Of a stretch of DNA of 64,000 nt, positions 7,588 through 15,674 are shown piece by piece (the first letter of the stretch is position 1; the number at the start of each line of letters is the position of its first letter). Origin of the DNA: Seohaeicola saemankumensis (GTDB lineage Bacteria; Pseudomonadota; Alphaproteobacteria; Rhodobacterales; Rhodobacteraceae). The notes beneath the pieces are model-generated. The model did no database searches, was not told the DNA's origin, and worked only from the letters and a program-made list of their open reading frames with translations. A program made the position numbers and the translations under genes. The stretch lies in contig NZ_JAINWI010000017.1 of the NCBI RefSeq assembly GCF_021021435.1, forward strand, positions 89,234-153,233, in the 5' to 3' direction.

Positions 7588-9107
7588 TGTCCGACACCAT
7601 CGCCCTTACGACCAATCTCGCCAAACTCAAGCCTGTTCTGGAACGGATTGCCGTCACAGGCGTGATGCACCGGATCGGCGGGCGGGACTGTCCTGCCTCG
7701 GATGGGCGCACATTCGACAATCACTCGCCCGTCGATGAAAGCCTGATCTGTCCGGTGGCGCGCGGCACGGCGGTCGATATCGACGCCGCCGCCCGTGCGG
7801 CCAAAACCGCCTTTCCCGCGTGGCGGGACATGGAAGCCGCGGCGCGCAAGAACATCCTGCATCGAATCGCGGATGGCATCGTGGCACGGTCCGAAGAAAT
7901 CGCACTGGCCGAGTGCTGGGACACCGGCCAAGCACTGCGGTTCATGTCCAAAGCCGCGCTGCGTGGGGCGGAAAACTTCCGCTTCTTTGCGGACAAAGCC
8001 ACATCCGCGCGCGACGGGCAGCACCTGCCCTCGTCTACGCTGATGAATATTACAACACGTGTTCCGATTGGCCCTGTTGGGGTGATCACGCCGTGGAACA
8101 CGCCCTTCATGCTTTCCACGTGGAAGATCGCGCCTGCGTTGGCCGCTGGCTGCACGGTCGTGCACAAACCGGCCGAGTTCAGCCCTGTCACCGCCCGCAT
8201 CCTGATGGAAATCGCTGAGGAGGCGGGTTTGCCCGCTGGCGTCTGGAACCTTGTCAACGGCTTGGGCGAGGAGGCAGGACGTGCCCTGACCGAGCATCCC
8301 GACATCAAGGCGATAGCCTTTGTCGGCGAAAGCAAGACCGGTTCGATGATCATGAAACAGGGGGCGGATACGCTCAAGCGGGTGCATTTCGAACTTGGCG
8401 GCAAGAATCCCGTGATCGTGTTCGACGATGCCGATCTGGACCGCGCGCTGGATGCCGCGATCTTTATGATTTACTCGCTGAACGGCGAGCGTTGCACATC
8501 ATCCTCGCGGCTTTTGGTGCAATCCTCGATTGCCGCTGATTTCACCGCCAAACTTGTGGCACGGGTCAACAATATCCGCGTGGGCCATCCTTTGGACCCT
8601 GCAACCGAGGTGGGACCATTGATCCACAAGGTGCATTTCAACAAGGTATGCAGCTATTTCGACATTGCCCGCAGCGAAGGGGCAACAATTGCCGCAGGCG
8701 GCAGCACGCTGGACCAGGCCGGCCACTACGTGCGCCCGACCCTCTTTACCGATGCACGTGCCGATATGCGGATCGCGCAAGAGGAAATCTTTGGACCTGT
8801 TCTGACCGCGATCTCCTTCGACACCGAAGAACAGGCGCTTGAGATTGCCAATGGTGTCGCCTACGGGCTGACCGCCTATGTCTGGACCAATGACATGACC
8901 CGCGCCTTGCGCGTAACCCACGCGCTTGAGGCGGGGATGATCTGGGTCAACTCGGAAAATGTGCGCCACCTGCCGACACCATTCGGCGGGGTCAAGGCCA
9001 GCGGGATCGGCCGCGATGGCGGCGACTGGTCCTTCGATTTCTACATGGAGCAGAAACATATCGGTCTGGCCCTTGGTCAGCATCCCGTCCCTCGGCTTGG
9101 CGCCTGA
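7587..9107 (+). CDS. hpaE: 5-carboxymethyl-2-hydroxymuconate semialdehyde dehydrogenase
   Basis: A 506-residue NAD-dependent aldehyde dehydrogenase. Seen are GVITPWNTPFMLSTWKIAPA, general base Glu269 in FELGGKNP, nucleophile Cys303 in NGERCTSSSR, and the C-terminal EEIFGPVL and PFGGVKASGIGRDGG. It oxidises the ring-cleavage product semialdehyde to the dicarboxylate acted on by HpaF. Translationally coupled to hpaF and 15 bases before hpaD, with AAAAGGAGG between them. Length is as expected for HpaE (about 490-510 residues). Confidence 0.92.
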   Translation: MSDTIALTTNLAKLKPVLERIAVTGVMHRIGGRDCPASDGRTFDNHSPVDESLICPVARGTAVDIDAAARAAKTAFPAWRDMEAAARKNILHRIADGIVARSEEIALAECWDTGQALRFMSKAALRGAENFRFFADKATSARDGQHLPSSTLMNITTRVPIGPVGVITPWNTPFMLSTWKIAPALAAGCTVVHKPAEFSPVTARILMEIAEEAGLPAGVWNLVNGLGEEAGRALTEHPDIKAIAFVGESKTGSMIMKQGADTLKRVHFELGGKNPVIVFDDADLDRALDAAIFMIYSLNGERCTSSSRLLVQSSIAADFTAKLVARVNNIRVGHPLDPATEVGPLIHKVHFNKVCSYFDIARSEGATIAAGGSTLDQAGHYVRPTLFTDARADMRIAQEEIFGPVLTAISFDTEEQALEIANGVAYGLTAYVWTNDMTRALRVTHALEAGMIWVNSENVRHLPTPFGGVKASGIGRDGGDWSFDFYMEQKHIGLALGQHPVPRLGA

Positions 9108-9122
9108 AAAGGAGGTATCGAC

Positions 9123-10103
9123 ATGCCCGTTCCCGCCCCTGTGCTTTACCCGCCGTTCAACATCGTCCGCCTGAGCCATGTCGAATATGCCGTGACAGAT
9201 CTGGCGACATCCCGCGCCTTCTATGTCGACACGCTGGGCCTGCAGGTCACCCATGAGGACGCCGACGGCATCTATCTGCGCGCGATGGAGGAACGCGGGC
9301 ATCACTGTATCGTCCTGCGCAAATCAGACACGGCCTGCGCGCGGGTGCTGGGTTTCAAGCTTTACGACGAACCCGATCTGGAACGGGCCGAGGCGTTCTT
9401 TCGGGCCAAGGGTCTGCCGGTGTCATGGGTCGAGCGGTCCTTCATGGGCCGCACCCTGCGCACCTGCGATCCTTTCGGCGTGCCGCTGGAATTCTACGTC
9501 CAAATGGACCGCCTGCCCCCGATTCACCAGCAATACAAGCTTTATAAGGGCGTCAAACCGCTGCGGATCGACCATTTCAACATGTTCGCAAGCGACGTGG
9601 ATGCCAGCGTTGCCTTCTACACCGAACTGGGTTTCCGAACGACCGAATATACTGAAGATGACGAAACCGGCAGACTCTGGGCGGCATGGATGCATCGCAA
9701 GGGCGGGGTGCATGACGTGGCATTCACCAACGGCACCGGACCAAGGTTGCATCACACCGCGTTCTGGGCGCCGAACCCCTTGGCGATTATCGACCTACTG
9801 GATCTGATGGCAACGACCGGCTATGTCGGAAATATCGAGCGCGGACCAGGACGGCACGGGATTTCCAACGCCTTCTTCCTCTATATCCGCGATCCTGACG
9901 GACACCGGATCGAGATCTATTGCTCGGATTACCAGACTGTCGATCCCGATCTGGAACCTATCAAATGGAGCCTGACCGATCCGCAGCGCCAGACACTCTG
10001 GGGGGCGCCCGCGCCGCGCAGTTGGTTCGAGGAAGGCAGCCTGTTCGAAGGTGCAGCACTGGTGGATTCTGTTTTGAAAGCGCAGCCTATCATCGCGCCC
10101 TGA
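9123..10103 (+). CDS. hpaD: 3,4-dihydroxyphenylacetate 2,3-dioxygenase (extradiol)
   Basis: A 326-residue two-module vicinal-oxygen-chelate dioxygenase. The N-terminal module starts at RLSHVEYAVTDLATSR. The catalytic module carries His151 (RIDHFNMF), His211 (RLHHTAFWA) and Glu264 (GHRIEIYCSDYQ), the 2-His-1-Glu site known for homoprotocatechuate dioxygenases. It opens the homoprotocatechuate ring next to the diol using Fe(II) (Mn(II) in some relatives). The strong ribosome site AAAAGGAGG lies 9-10 bases before the ATG. Order F-E-D-G-H fits a single operon. Confidence 0.92.
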   Translation: MPVPAPVLYPPFNIVRLSHVEYAVTDLATSRAFYVDTLGLQVTHEDADGIYLRAMEERGHHCIVLRKSDTACARVLGFKLYDEPDLERAEAFFRAKGLPVSWVERSFMGRTLRTCDPFGVPLEFYVQMDRLPPIHQQYKLYKGVKPLRIDHFNMFASDVDASVAFYTELGFRTTEYTEDDETGRLWAAWMHRKGGVHDVAFTNGTGPRLHHTAFWAPNPLAIIDLLDLMATTGYVGNIERGPGRHGISNAFFLYIRDPDGHRIEIYCSDYQTVDPDLEPIKWSLTDPQRQTLWGAPAPRSWFEEGSLFEGAALVDSVLKAQPIIAP

Positions 10104-10162
10104 GCGATGGCCGAGGCGGATTTACCGGATATTTAAGGCAAGACGAGGCAGAGGATGTGACA

Positions 10163-11020
10163 GTGCGGTTTGCGACAGTGAAGGCCGAGGGGCAGCAGCT
10201 TTATGGCGCCGTGGTCGAGGGTGGATTTCTGGCGCTGTCAGGCGATTTTCCGCAATGGTCCAGCTTGCGCGAAGTGATCGCAGCAGATGGGCTGGCAGCA
10301 CTGGAAGCCGCGGCCAAGGGGCGCGCGATGACCCATCCCGATGACAGTTACGCGTGGGAAATCCCGATCCCCGCACCAGAAAAGATCATCTGCGTCGGGG
10401 TGAATTTCCCCGACCGAAACGCCGAATACAATGACGGGCAAGACGCGCCGCCGCACATGTCCTTGTTCATCCGCTTTGCGCGGTCTTTCACCGGACACGG
10501 ACAAGCGCTGATCCGCCCGCCGGAGACACCGCAACTGGACTACGAAGGCGAGATCGCTGTGATCATCGGCAAGGGCGGACGGCGGATCGCGGAAGCCGCA
10601 GCTTTGGACCACATCGCGGCCCTGACCCTGTGCAATGAGGGCACGTTGCGCGACTGGGTCAGGCATGCCAAATTCAATGTCACACAGGGCAAGAACTGGG
10701 ATCATTCCGGTGCGATGGGTCCGTGGATCGTGCCGCTTGCCGACCATTCGCAGATCACCGATGTGCATTTGCAGACGCGGGTAAATGGCGAGGTCCGGCA
10801 GGATGACCGCACGGGGCGGATGCTGTTTCCGGTGGCGCGGCAGATCGCCTATATCTCGACATTTACGACACTGGTTGCGGGCGACATCATCGTGACCGGC
10901 ACACCCACCGGTGCAGGCGCGCGCTATGATCCGCCGCGCTATCTGGTGCCGGGTGATGTGATCGAGGTCGAGGCCGGGGGCATCGGCATATTGCGCAATA
11001 CCGTGGAGGATGAAGCTTGA
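10163..11020 (+). CDS. hpaG: fumarylacetoacetate-hydrolase-family isomerase/decarboxylase of the hpa pathway
   Basis: A 285-residue FAH-fold protein. KIICVGVNFPDRNAEY opens the catalytic domain and LDYEGEIAVIIGKGGR holds the metal-binding glutamates; TGTPTGAGARYDPP is the C-terminal signature. HpaG decarboxylates 5-oxopent-3-ene-1,2,5-tricarboxylate and isomerises the product. The gene starts with GTG: either 10163 (8 bases after GAGG) or 10157; 10163 was chosen for spacing. Escherichia HpaG is a tandem duplicate of this domain; here only one copy is present, so the single protein may form a homo-oligomer doing both steps. Confidence 0.85.
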   Translation: MRFATVKAEGQQLYGAVVEGGFLALSGDFPQWSSLREVIAADGLAALEAAAKGRAMTHPDDSYAWEIPIPAPEKIICVGVNFPDRNAEYNDGQDAPPHMSLFIRFARSFTGHGQALIRPPETPQLDYEGEIAVIIGKGGRRIAEAAALDHIAALTLCNEGTLRDWVRHAKFNVTQGKNWDHSGAMGPWIVPLADHSQITDVHLQTRVNGEVRQDDRTGRMLFPVARQIAYISTFTTLVAGDIIVTGTPTGAGARYDPPRYLVPGDVIEVEAGGIGILRNTVEDEA

Positions 11021-11817
11021 AAGCCGCAGAAATCACCGCCGCCGCCGAGGCCCTGTTTCAGGCCGAGGAAACAGGCCGCCAGACCGGACTTCTGTCACTG
11101 GCCTATCCCGACATGACGATGGACGATGCCTATGCGGTGCAAAAAGCCCTGATCGCGCGGCGCGCGGCGGCGGGACGGCAGGCAATCGGCTGGAAGATCG
11201 GCCTGACCTCCAAGGCGATGCAGGCCGCGCTGAAGATCGACATTCCCGATAGCGGCGTTCTATCAGATGACATGCTTTTCACGAATGGTGCGACCGTCCC
11301 CGCGGGCCGGTTCATCCAGCCGCGGGTCGAGGCCGAAATCGCCTTTGTGATGAAGGCTCCTCTGGCTGGCGCCTCGGTCACTCGCGCCGATGTGGTTGCG
11401 GCGACCGATTATGTAACTCCTGCGCTGGAAATTCTGGATACGCGGGTGCTGCGCGTCGATCCGGCCACCGGCAAAGCGCGCGGGATTGTCGATACGATTT
11501 CCGACAATGCCGCGAATGCGGGCATCGTGACGGGCGACCAGCGCCATGCCCTGGATGCGTTCGACCTGCGCTGGGTCGGTGCGATCCTGACCTGCAACGG
11601 CGAGGTCGAGGAAACTGGGCTGGGCGCAGGCGTTCTGAATGATCCGGTAGAGGCTGTTGTGTGGCTGGCGCAGCGCATGGCGCTTTACGATCAGCGGATC
11701 GAGGCTGGTCAGGTGATCCTGTCGGGCAGTTTCATCCGCCCTGTAGAATGTCCCTCAGGCAGCCATATCACTGCTGATTTCGGCCCCTTCGGCAAGGTTT
11801 CCGTATCTTTCGCCTGA
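11017..11817 (+). CDS. hpaH: 2-oxo-hept-4-ene-1,7-dioate hydratase
   Basis: A 266-residue hydratase of the HpaH/MhpD family. Characteristic are GWKIGLTSKAMQ, DSGVLSDDMLF, QPRVEAEIAFVM with metal-ligand glutamates, and LSGSFIRPVECPSGSHI near the end. It adds water to 2-oxohept-4-ene-1,7-dioate to give the HpaI substrate. The start is an unusual TTG whose TTGA overlaps the hpaG stop; GGAGGA lies just before at 11005-11010. An ATG at 11010 is in another frame and gives no protein. Last gene of the hpa operon. Confidence 0.9.
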   Translation: MKAAEITAAAEALFQAEETGRQTGLLSLAYPDMTMDDAYAVQKALIARRAAAGRQAIGWKIGLTSKAMQAALKIDIPDSGVLSDDMLFTNGATVPAGRFIQPRVEAEIAFVMKAPLAGASVTRADVVAATDYVTPALEILDTRVLRVDPATGKARGIVDTISDNAANAGIVTGDQRHALDAFDLRWVGAILTCNGEVEETGLGAGVLNDPVEAVVWLAQRMALYDQRIEAGQVILSGSFIRPVECPSGSHITADFGPFGKVSVSFA

Positions 11818-11821
11818 AAAC

Positions 11822-11847
11822 CCGCCTTCGCGGATGGTCCTTTTTTT
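11822..11847 (+). terminator. weak rho-independent terminator after hpaH
   Basis: A short hairpin CCGC-CTTC-GCGG (11822-11833) is followed after seven bases by seven T (11841-11847), just past the hpaH stop. The stem is short, so termination may be partial. Confidence 0.4.
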
Positions 11848-11866
11848 CAGCATCGCAACCGTAACG

Positions 11867-11892
11867 CAAGGCGGCGGCTCAAAGCCGCCTTG
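11867..11892. terminator. stable hairpin downstream of the hpa operon
   Basis: A perfect 9-bp stem CAAGGCGGC / GCCGCCTTG with an 8-base loop lies 50 bases after hpaH. No long T run follows, so it could be a terminator helper or an mRNA 3' stabiliser. The following stretch to 12152 holds no gene I can support; it forms the leader of the transport operon. Confidence 0.4.
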
Positions 11893-12152
11893 ATCCGCAT
11901 TGCAGAATTTCATCCCGAAAACGGACATTCCGCTGCGTCAGGCAGAGGCAAATCTGTTGACGGATTTACTCAAACATGGAGAGGTAGGGCCTGTTCGTGG
12001 CGTGTTGGACCTGCAACCTTCGGGTGACTTGTCCGGCACTACCGAAACCTGCGCTGTCCTGTATGGAGGAAGGGCGGCCGCGGGAAGGACAAAAACGGCT
12101 AAAAGCCGGGGCACTTCGCACCAAGCGGAGGCCGCAAAACAGGGAGGATCGC

Positions 12153-13028
12153 GTGGAGGTTTTGCAACTTCTGATCAGCGGGCTTGCGAATGGCTGTGTC
12201 TACGGCCTGATCGCACTTGGCTTTGTGCTGATCTACAAGGCAACAGAGGCTGTGAATTTCGCCCAAGGCGATTTCATGATGTTGGGTGCTTTCGTTACCC
12301 TTGGGCTGGTCAATCCCGAATATATGGGCATCCCCTTCTGGCTGGCGCTGCCGCTGGTTTTCGTGATCATGGGCGTGCTGGGCTATCTGCTTGATCTGGT
12401 CGTGTTGCGCGCGGTCTTCGGCCAAAGTCAGGTCGCGGTGATTATCGTCACAATCGCGCTGGGGTTTGTGATCCGCTTTGCCGTTGGTGAAATCTGGGGG
12501 CACGAGCCTCAATCGCTGCGCTCTCCGCTCGCCTTGGGGGACGTACGTGTCGGTGATCTGGTGCTGGGTCTGGCCGATGTGGCCGTGATTATCGTGACCG
12601 TCATCATGACCATCCTGTTGTGGCAGTTCTTCCAACGCACCAAGATGGGTCTGGCGATGCAGGCCGCGAGCCAGAACCAGATGGCCGCCTATTACATGGG
12701 TATTCCCGTGAAACGGATTCAAGGCATGGTCTGGGCGCTGGCCGGCATCGTAGCTGCTGTTGCGGGAATCCTTTACGCGTCAAAGGGCGCGCTTGACCCC
12801 AGCGCTGGGTTTATCGGGATCAAGGCCTTTGCCGCTGCCGTCATCGGCGGTTTCGGCAGCTTGCCGGGTGCGCTGCTGGGTGGTCTGATCGTGGGTGTGA
12901 TCGAGCCTTTCGCCGCGCGCTACCTGCCGCCGGGCTGGAGCCAGATCGCCCCCTATGCGCTGCTGATCGCGGTCCTGCTGTTCCGCCCCCACGGCCTGTT
13001 CGCGCAGGTCCGAGCGAAGAAGGTCTGA
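12153..13028 (+). CDS. branched-chain-type ABC transporter permease (LivH family)
   Basis: A 291-residue inner-membrane permease with about eight hydrophobic helices, starting VEVLQLLISGLANGCVYGLI and carrying YKATEAVNFAQGDFMMLGAF, the LivH signature. The GTG at 12153 follows GGGAGG (12142-12147) at six bases. A longer in-frame upstream extension is rich in Gly, Arg and Lys and is not membrane-like, so it was rejected. First gene of a livHMGF-ligase-binding protein operon. Such importers carry amino acids, but also aromatic acids, amides or ureas; the partner ligase points to a carboxylic acid here. Confidence 0.9.
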   Translation: MEVLQLLISGLANGCVYGLIALGFVLIYKATEAVNFAQGDFMMLGAFVTLGLVNPEYMGIPFWLALPLVFVIMGVLGYLLDLVVLRAVFGQSQVAVIIVTIALGFVIRFAVGEIWGHEPQSLRSPLALGDVRVGDLVLGLADVAVIIVTVIMTILLWQFFQRTKMGLAMQAASQNQMAAYYMGIPVKRIQGMVWALAGIVAAVAGILYASKGALDPSAGFIGIKAFAAAVIGGFGSLPGALLGGLIVGVIEPFAARYLPPGWSQIAPYALLIAVLLFRPHGLFAQVRAKKV

Positions 13029-13032
13029 ACCA

Positions 13033-14115
13033 ATGAAATTCCATTTCAAGACAGATTACGATCAGGACATCCGGATGTTTCCCGACTGGTGGAACTTCAG
13101 CCTTTATGCGGCCCTTCTGGTGCTGGCGCTCTGCTTGCCCTTGCTGATTGATCCGTTCTTTCTGGGTGAGGCGACGAACGTGCTGATCTGGGCCACTGCC
13201 GGACTGGGGTTGATGCTGCTGACCGGACAAACCGGACAGGTTAGCCTTGGCCATTCTGCTTTCATGGCGCTGGGCTGCTATTCCTGTGTGCTGATGATGG
13301 AAGCGAATGTACCCTTTCTGGCCGCCTTTCTGCTGGCAGGAGTCATCACCGGCATCGTCGGTGCGCTGATCGCCATTCCCGCGCTGAAACTGCACGGTGT
13401 TTACCTTGCGATTGCGACGCTGGCGCTGGCCATTCTGGCGGACGATATCATCGTGCTGCTCAAGGAATGGACCGACGGGGTGAACGGCAAGATGTCCCCA
13501 CCGATCGACCTTTTCGGCTATGAGATCAGCCGCTGGAATAACCCGGTCGAATGGTACTACCTGACACTGGCCGTGGTCCTGATGGTCACGCTGTTCTATC
13601 GCAACTTGCTGCGTGCGCCCTTGGGGCGTGCCTTTGCCGCCGTGCGCGACAGCGAGATCTCGGCGCAGGCGATGGGTGTGAATGTCGCGCAGACCAAGAC
13701 CATTGCCTTTGGCATCTCCTGCGCCATCACCGGATTGGGCGGCGCGCTGATGGGATTGTTCGCGGGAGCGTTCAATAACGAGACCTTCAACTTCCTGCTG
13801 TCGATCCAGCTTTTGATGATGATCGTTGTCGGCGGTCTGGGCTTTATTCACGGTGCGTTTCTGGGGGCTGTGGTGATTGCGTTTCTGCCGCAGGTGTTGT
13901 CGATGACCACAGATCTGTTCGGACGCGGTGTTGCGATCCCCGGGCTGGAATCGGGTGTTTTCGGCGTTATCCTGATCCTTTTCATCCTGTTTGAACCGAT
14001 GGGCCTATACGGACGCTGGCTCAAGATCCGCACCTTCCTCGAGTTGTTTCCCTTTGCCCGCAAGGACATGTTCAAACGGCAGAAAAGCTATCTGAAGACG
14101 GAGCGGTTGAGATGA
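13033..14115 (+). CDS. branched-chain-type ABC transporter permease (LivM family)
   Basis: A 360-residue multi-helix membrane protein with the LivM signature LTGQTGQVSLGHSAFMALG and the cytoplasmic coupling loop RDSEISAQAMGVNVAQTK. The C-terminus is long and basic. It begins four bases after the LivH stop and its TGA overlaps the ATG of the ATPase gene, so all are co-translated. It pairs with the LivH-type subunit to form the channel. Confidence 0.9.
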   Translation: MKFHFKTDYDQDIRMFPDWWNFSLYAALLVLALCLPLLIDPFFLGEATNVLIWATAGLGLMLLTGQTGQVSLGHSAFMALGCYSCVLMMEANVPFLAAFLLAGVITGIVGALIAIPALKLHGVYLAIATLALAILADDIIVLLKEWTDGVNGKMSPPIDLFGYEISRWNNPVEWYYLTLAVVLMVTLFYRNLLRAPLGRAFAAVRDSEISAQAMGVNVAQTKTIAFGISCAITGLGGALMGLFAGAFNNETFNFLLSIQLLMMIVVGGLGFIHGAFLGAVVIAFLPQVLSMTTDLFGRGVAIPGLESGVFGVILILFILFEPMGLYGRWLKIRTFLELFPFARKDMFKRQKSYLKTERLR

Positions 14116-14900
14116 GTTTGCTGGAGATTGACAGCGTCACGCTAAAATTCGGTGGCCTTACCGCGGTCAACAACCTGTCGATGAAGGTTGAGGAAGGGCA
14201 GGTTTTTGCTCTGGTCGGGCCGAACGGTGCAGGCAAATCCACTGTGTTCAACCTGATTTCGCGCTTCTACACACCGGTAAGCGGGTCGATCACCTTTGAC
14301 GGGAAGGATGTGCTGAAACTGGCCCCGCATGACGTACCGCAACTGGGCATCGCGCGGACCTTCCAGAATATCGAACTGTTCCATCAGGCGACCGTGTTGC
14401 AGAATCTTCTGGTCGGGCGTCACCGGCATCGCCAGACCAATATGATTTCGCAAATGCTGCATTTGCCGTCCGTCCGCGCAGAAGAGCGCGCACATCGCCA
14501 TGCGGTAGAAGAAGTGATCGACCTGCTGGATCTGCAACCCTATCGCAACAGCCGTATTGCGGGCCTGCCTTATGGCGTGCGCAAGGTGGTGGAACTGGGC
14601 CGCGCCCTGGCCAGCAAGCCACGGCTTTTGCTGCTGGACGAGCCTGCATCTGGCCTGTCGGTCGAGGAAACGCAGAACATGCGCTGGTGGATCGACGATA
14701 TCCGTCGCCATATGAAAATCACCGTGCTCATGGTCGAGCATGACATGGGACTGGTCAGCAAGGTTTGCGACCGCGTGCTTGCCTTGGCCGATGGTGCGAA
14801 ACTGGCAGAAGGCACACCCGCCGAGGTGCAATCGCATCCCAGTGTGATCGAGGCCTATCTGGGTACCAATGCGGTCAGTAAAGGGGGGAAAGTCGCATGA
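14112..14900 (+). CDS. ABC transporter ATP-binding protein (LivG family)
   Basis: A 262-residue ATPase: Walker A LVGPNGAGKSTVFNLIS, Q-loop ARTFQNIELF, LivG-type insertion region around residues 90-130, signature-like LPYGVRKVVELGRAL, Walker B LLLLDEPASGLS and the H-loop MVEHDMGLVS. The signature motif is LPYG rather than LSGG, as is usual for LivG. Start and stop overlap both neighbours. It energises the importer from the cytoplasmic side. Confidence 0.9.
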   Translation: MSLLEIDSVTLKFGGLTAVNNLSMKVEEGQVFALVGPNGAGKSTVFNLISRFYTPVSGSITFDGKDVLKLAPHDVPQLGIARTFQNIELFHQATVLQNLLVGRHRHRQTNMISQMLHLPSVRAEERAHRHAVEEVIDLLDLQPYRNSRIAGLPYGVRKVVELGRALASKPRLLLLDEPASGLSVEETQNMRWWIDDIRRHMKITVLMVEHDMGLVSKVCDRVLALADGAKLAEGTPAEVQSHPSVIEAYLGTNAVSKGGKVA

Positions 14901-15670
14901 GCGATGTGCTTCTGGAGGTCCGCAACCTCGAAACATTCTATGGCCCTATCATGGCGATTCGCGGTGTCAGCCTTGAAGTGCGCAAGGGCCGCGTGGTCAC
15001 CGTGCTGGGGGCCAACGGCGCGGGCAAGACAACGCTGCTAAAGACAATTTCGGGTATCATGGACCCTGAAAAGGGCAAGATCCTTTTCGAGGGCAAAGAT
15101 ATCCAGGGATGGGAGCCGCACCGTGTGGTGCAGGCGGGAATCGTGCATGTGCCCGAAGGACGCGAGGTATTTCCCCTGCTCACGGTCGAGGAAAATCTGG
15201 CGCTGGGGGCCTATACACGCAGCGACCGCGCAGAGATCGCGCGCGACCGTGATCTGGTGTTCAACTACTTCCCCATTCTGGCAGAGCGCCGCTATCAGGA
15301 GGCCGGCACCCTGTCAGGTGGCCAGCAACAAATGCTCGCCATCGGGCGCGGGTTGATGCTGCGACCCGAGATCATGCTGCTCGACGAACCCAGCCTTGGC
15401 CTGTCACCGCTGCTGACGCAGGAAATCTTTGCCATCCTCAAGCGGCTGAACAAGGATGAAGGTGTGACCATGATGCTGGTCGAACAGAACGCTGCCGTGG
15501 CGCTGGAACTGGCCGATGATGGCTATGTGATGGAGCTGGGGCGCATTGTGATGTCCGGCACCGCCGACCGTCTGGCATCATCTGAGGATATCCAGAGCTT
15601 CTATCTGGGCCATGACACAGAGGGCGCACGCGGCGAACGTCGCTGGAAGCGCAAGAAGACATGGAGGTAA
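14897..15670 (+). CDS. ABC transporter ATP-binding protein (LivF family)
   Basis: A 257-residue ATPase: Walker A VLGANGAGKTTLLKTISG, GIVHVPEGREVFPLLTVEEN typical of LivF, signature LSGGQQQMLAIGRGLM, Walker B IMLLDEPSLGLSP and H-switch replaced by Gln in MLVEQNAAVAL, as in LivF proteins. The C-terminus has an extra basic tail RGERRWKRKKTWR. Its ATG overlaps the LivG stop. Second ATPase of the heterodimeric importer motor. Confidence 0.9.
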   Translation: MSDVLLEVRNLETFYGPIMAIRGVSLEVRKGRVVTVLGANGAGKTTLLKTISGIMDPEKGKILFEGKDIQGWEPHRVVQAGIVHVPEGREVFPLLTVEENLALGAYTRSDRAEIARDRDLVFNYFPILAERRYQEAGTLSGGQQQMLAIGRGLMLRPEIMLLDEPSLGLSPLLTQEIFAILKRLNKDEGVTMMLVEQNAAVALELADDGYVMELGRIVMSGTADRLASSEDIQSFYLGHDTEGARGERRWKRKKTWR

Positions 15671-15674
15671 GGCA

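Noticed and set aside
11900..12394. plus-strand open frame before and into livH
   Set aside because: Out of frame with livH over its second half and lacking any protein-family signal; the GTG with GGGAGG at 12153 explains the region better.
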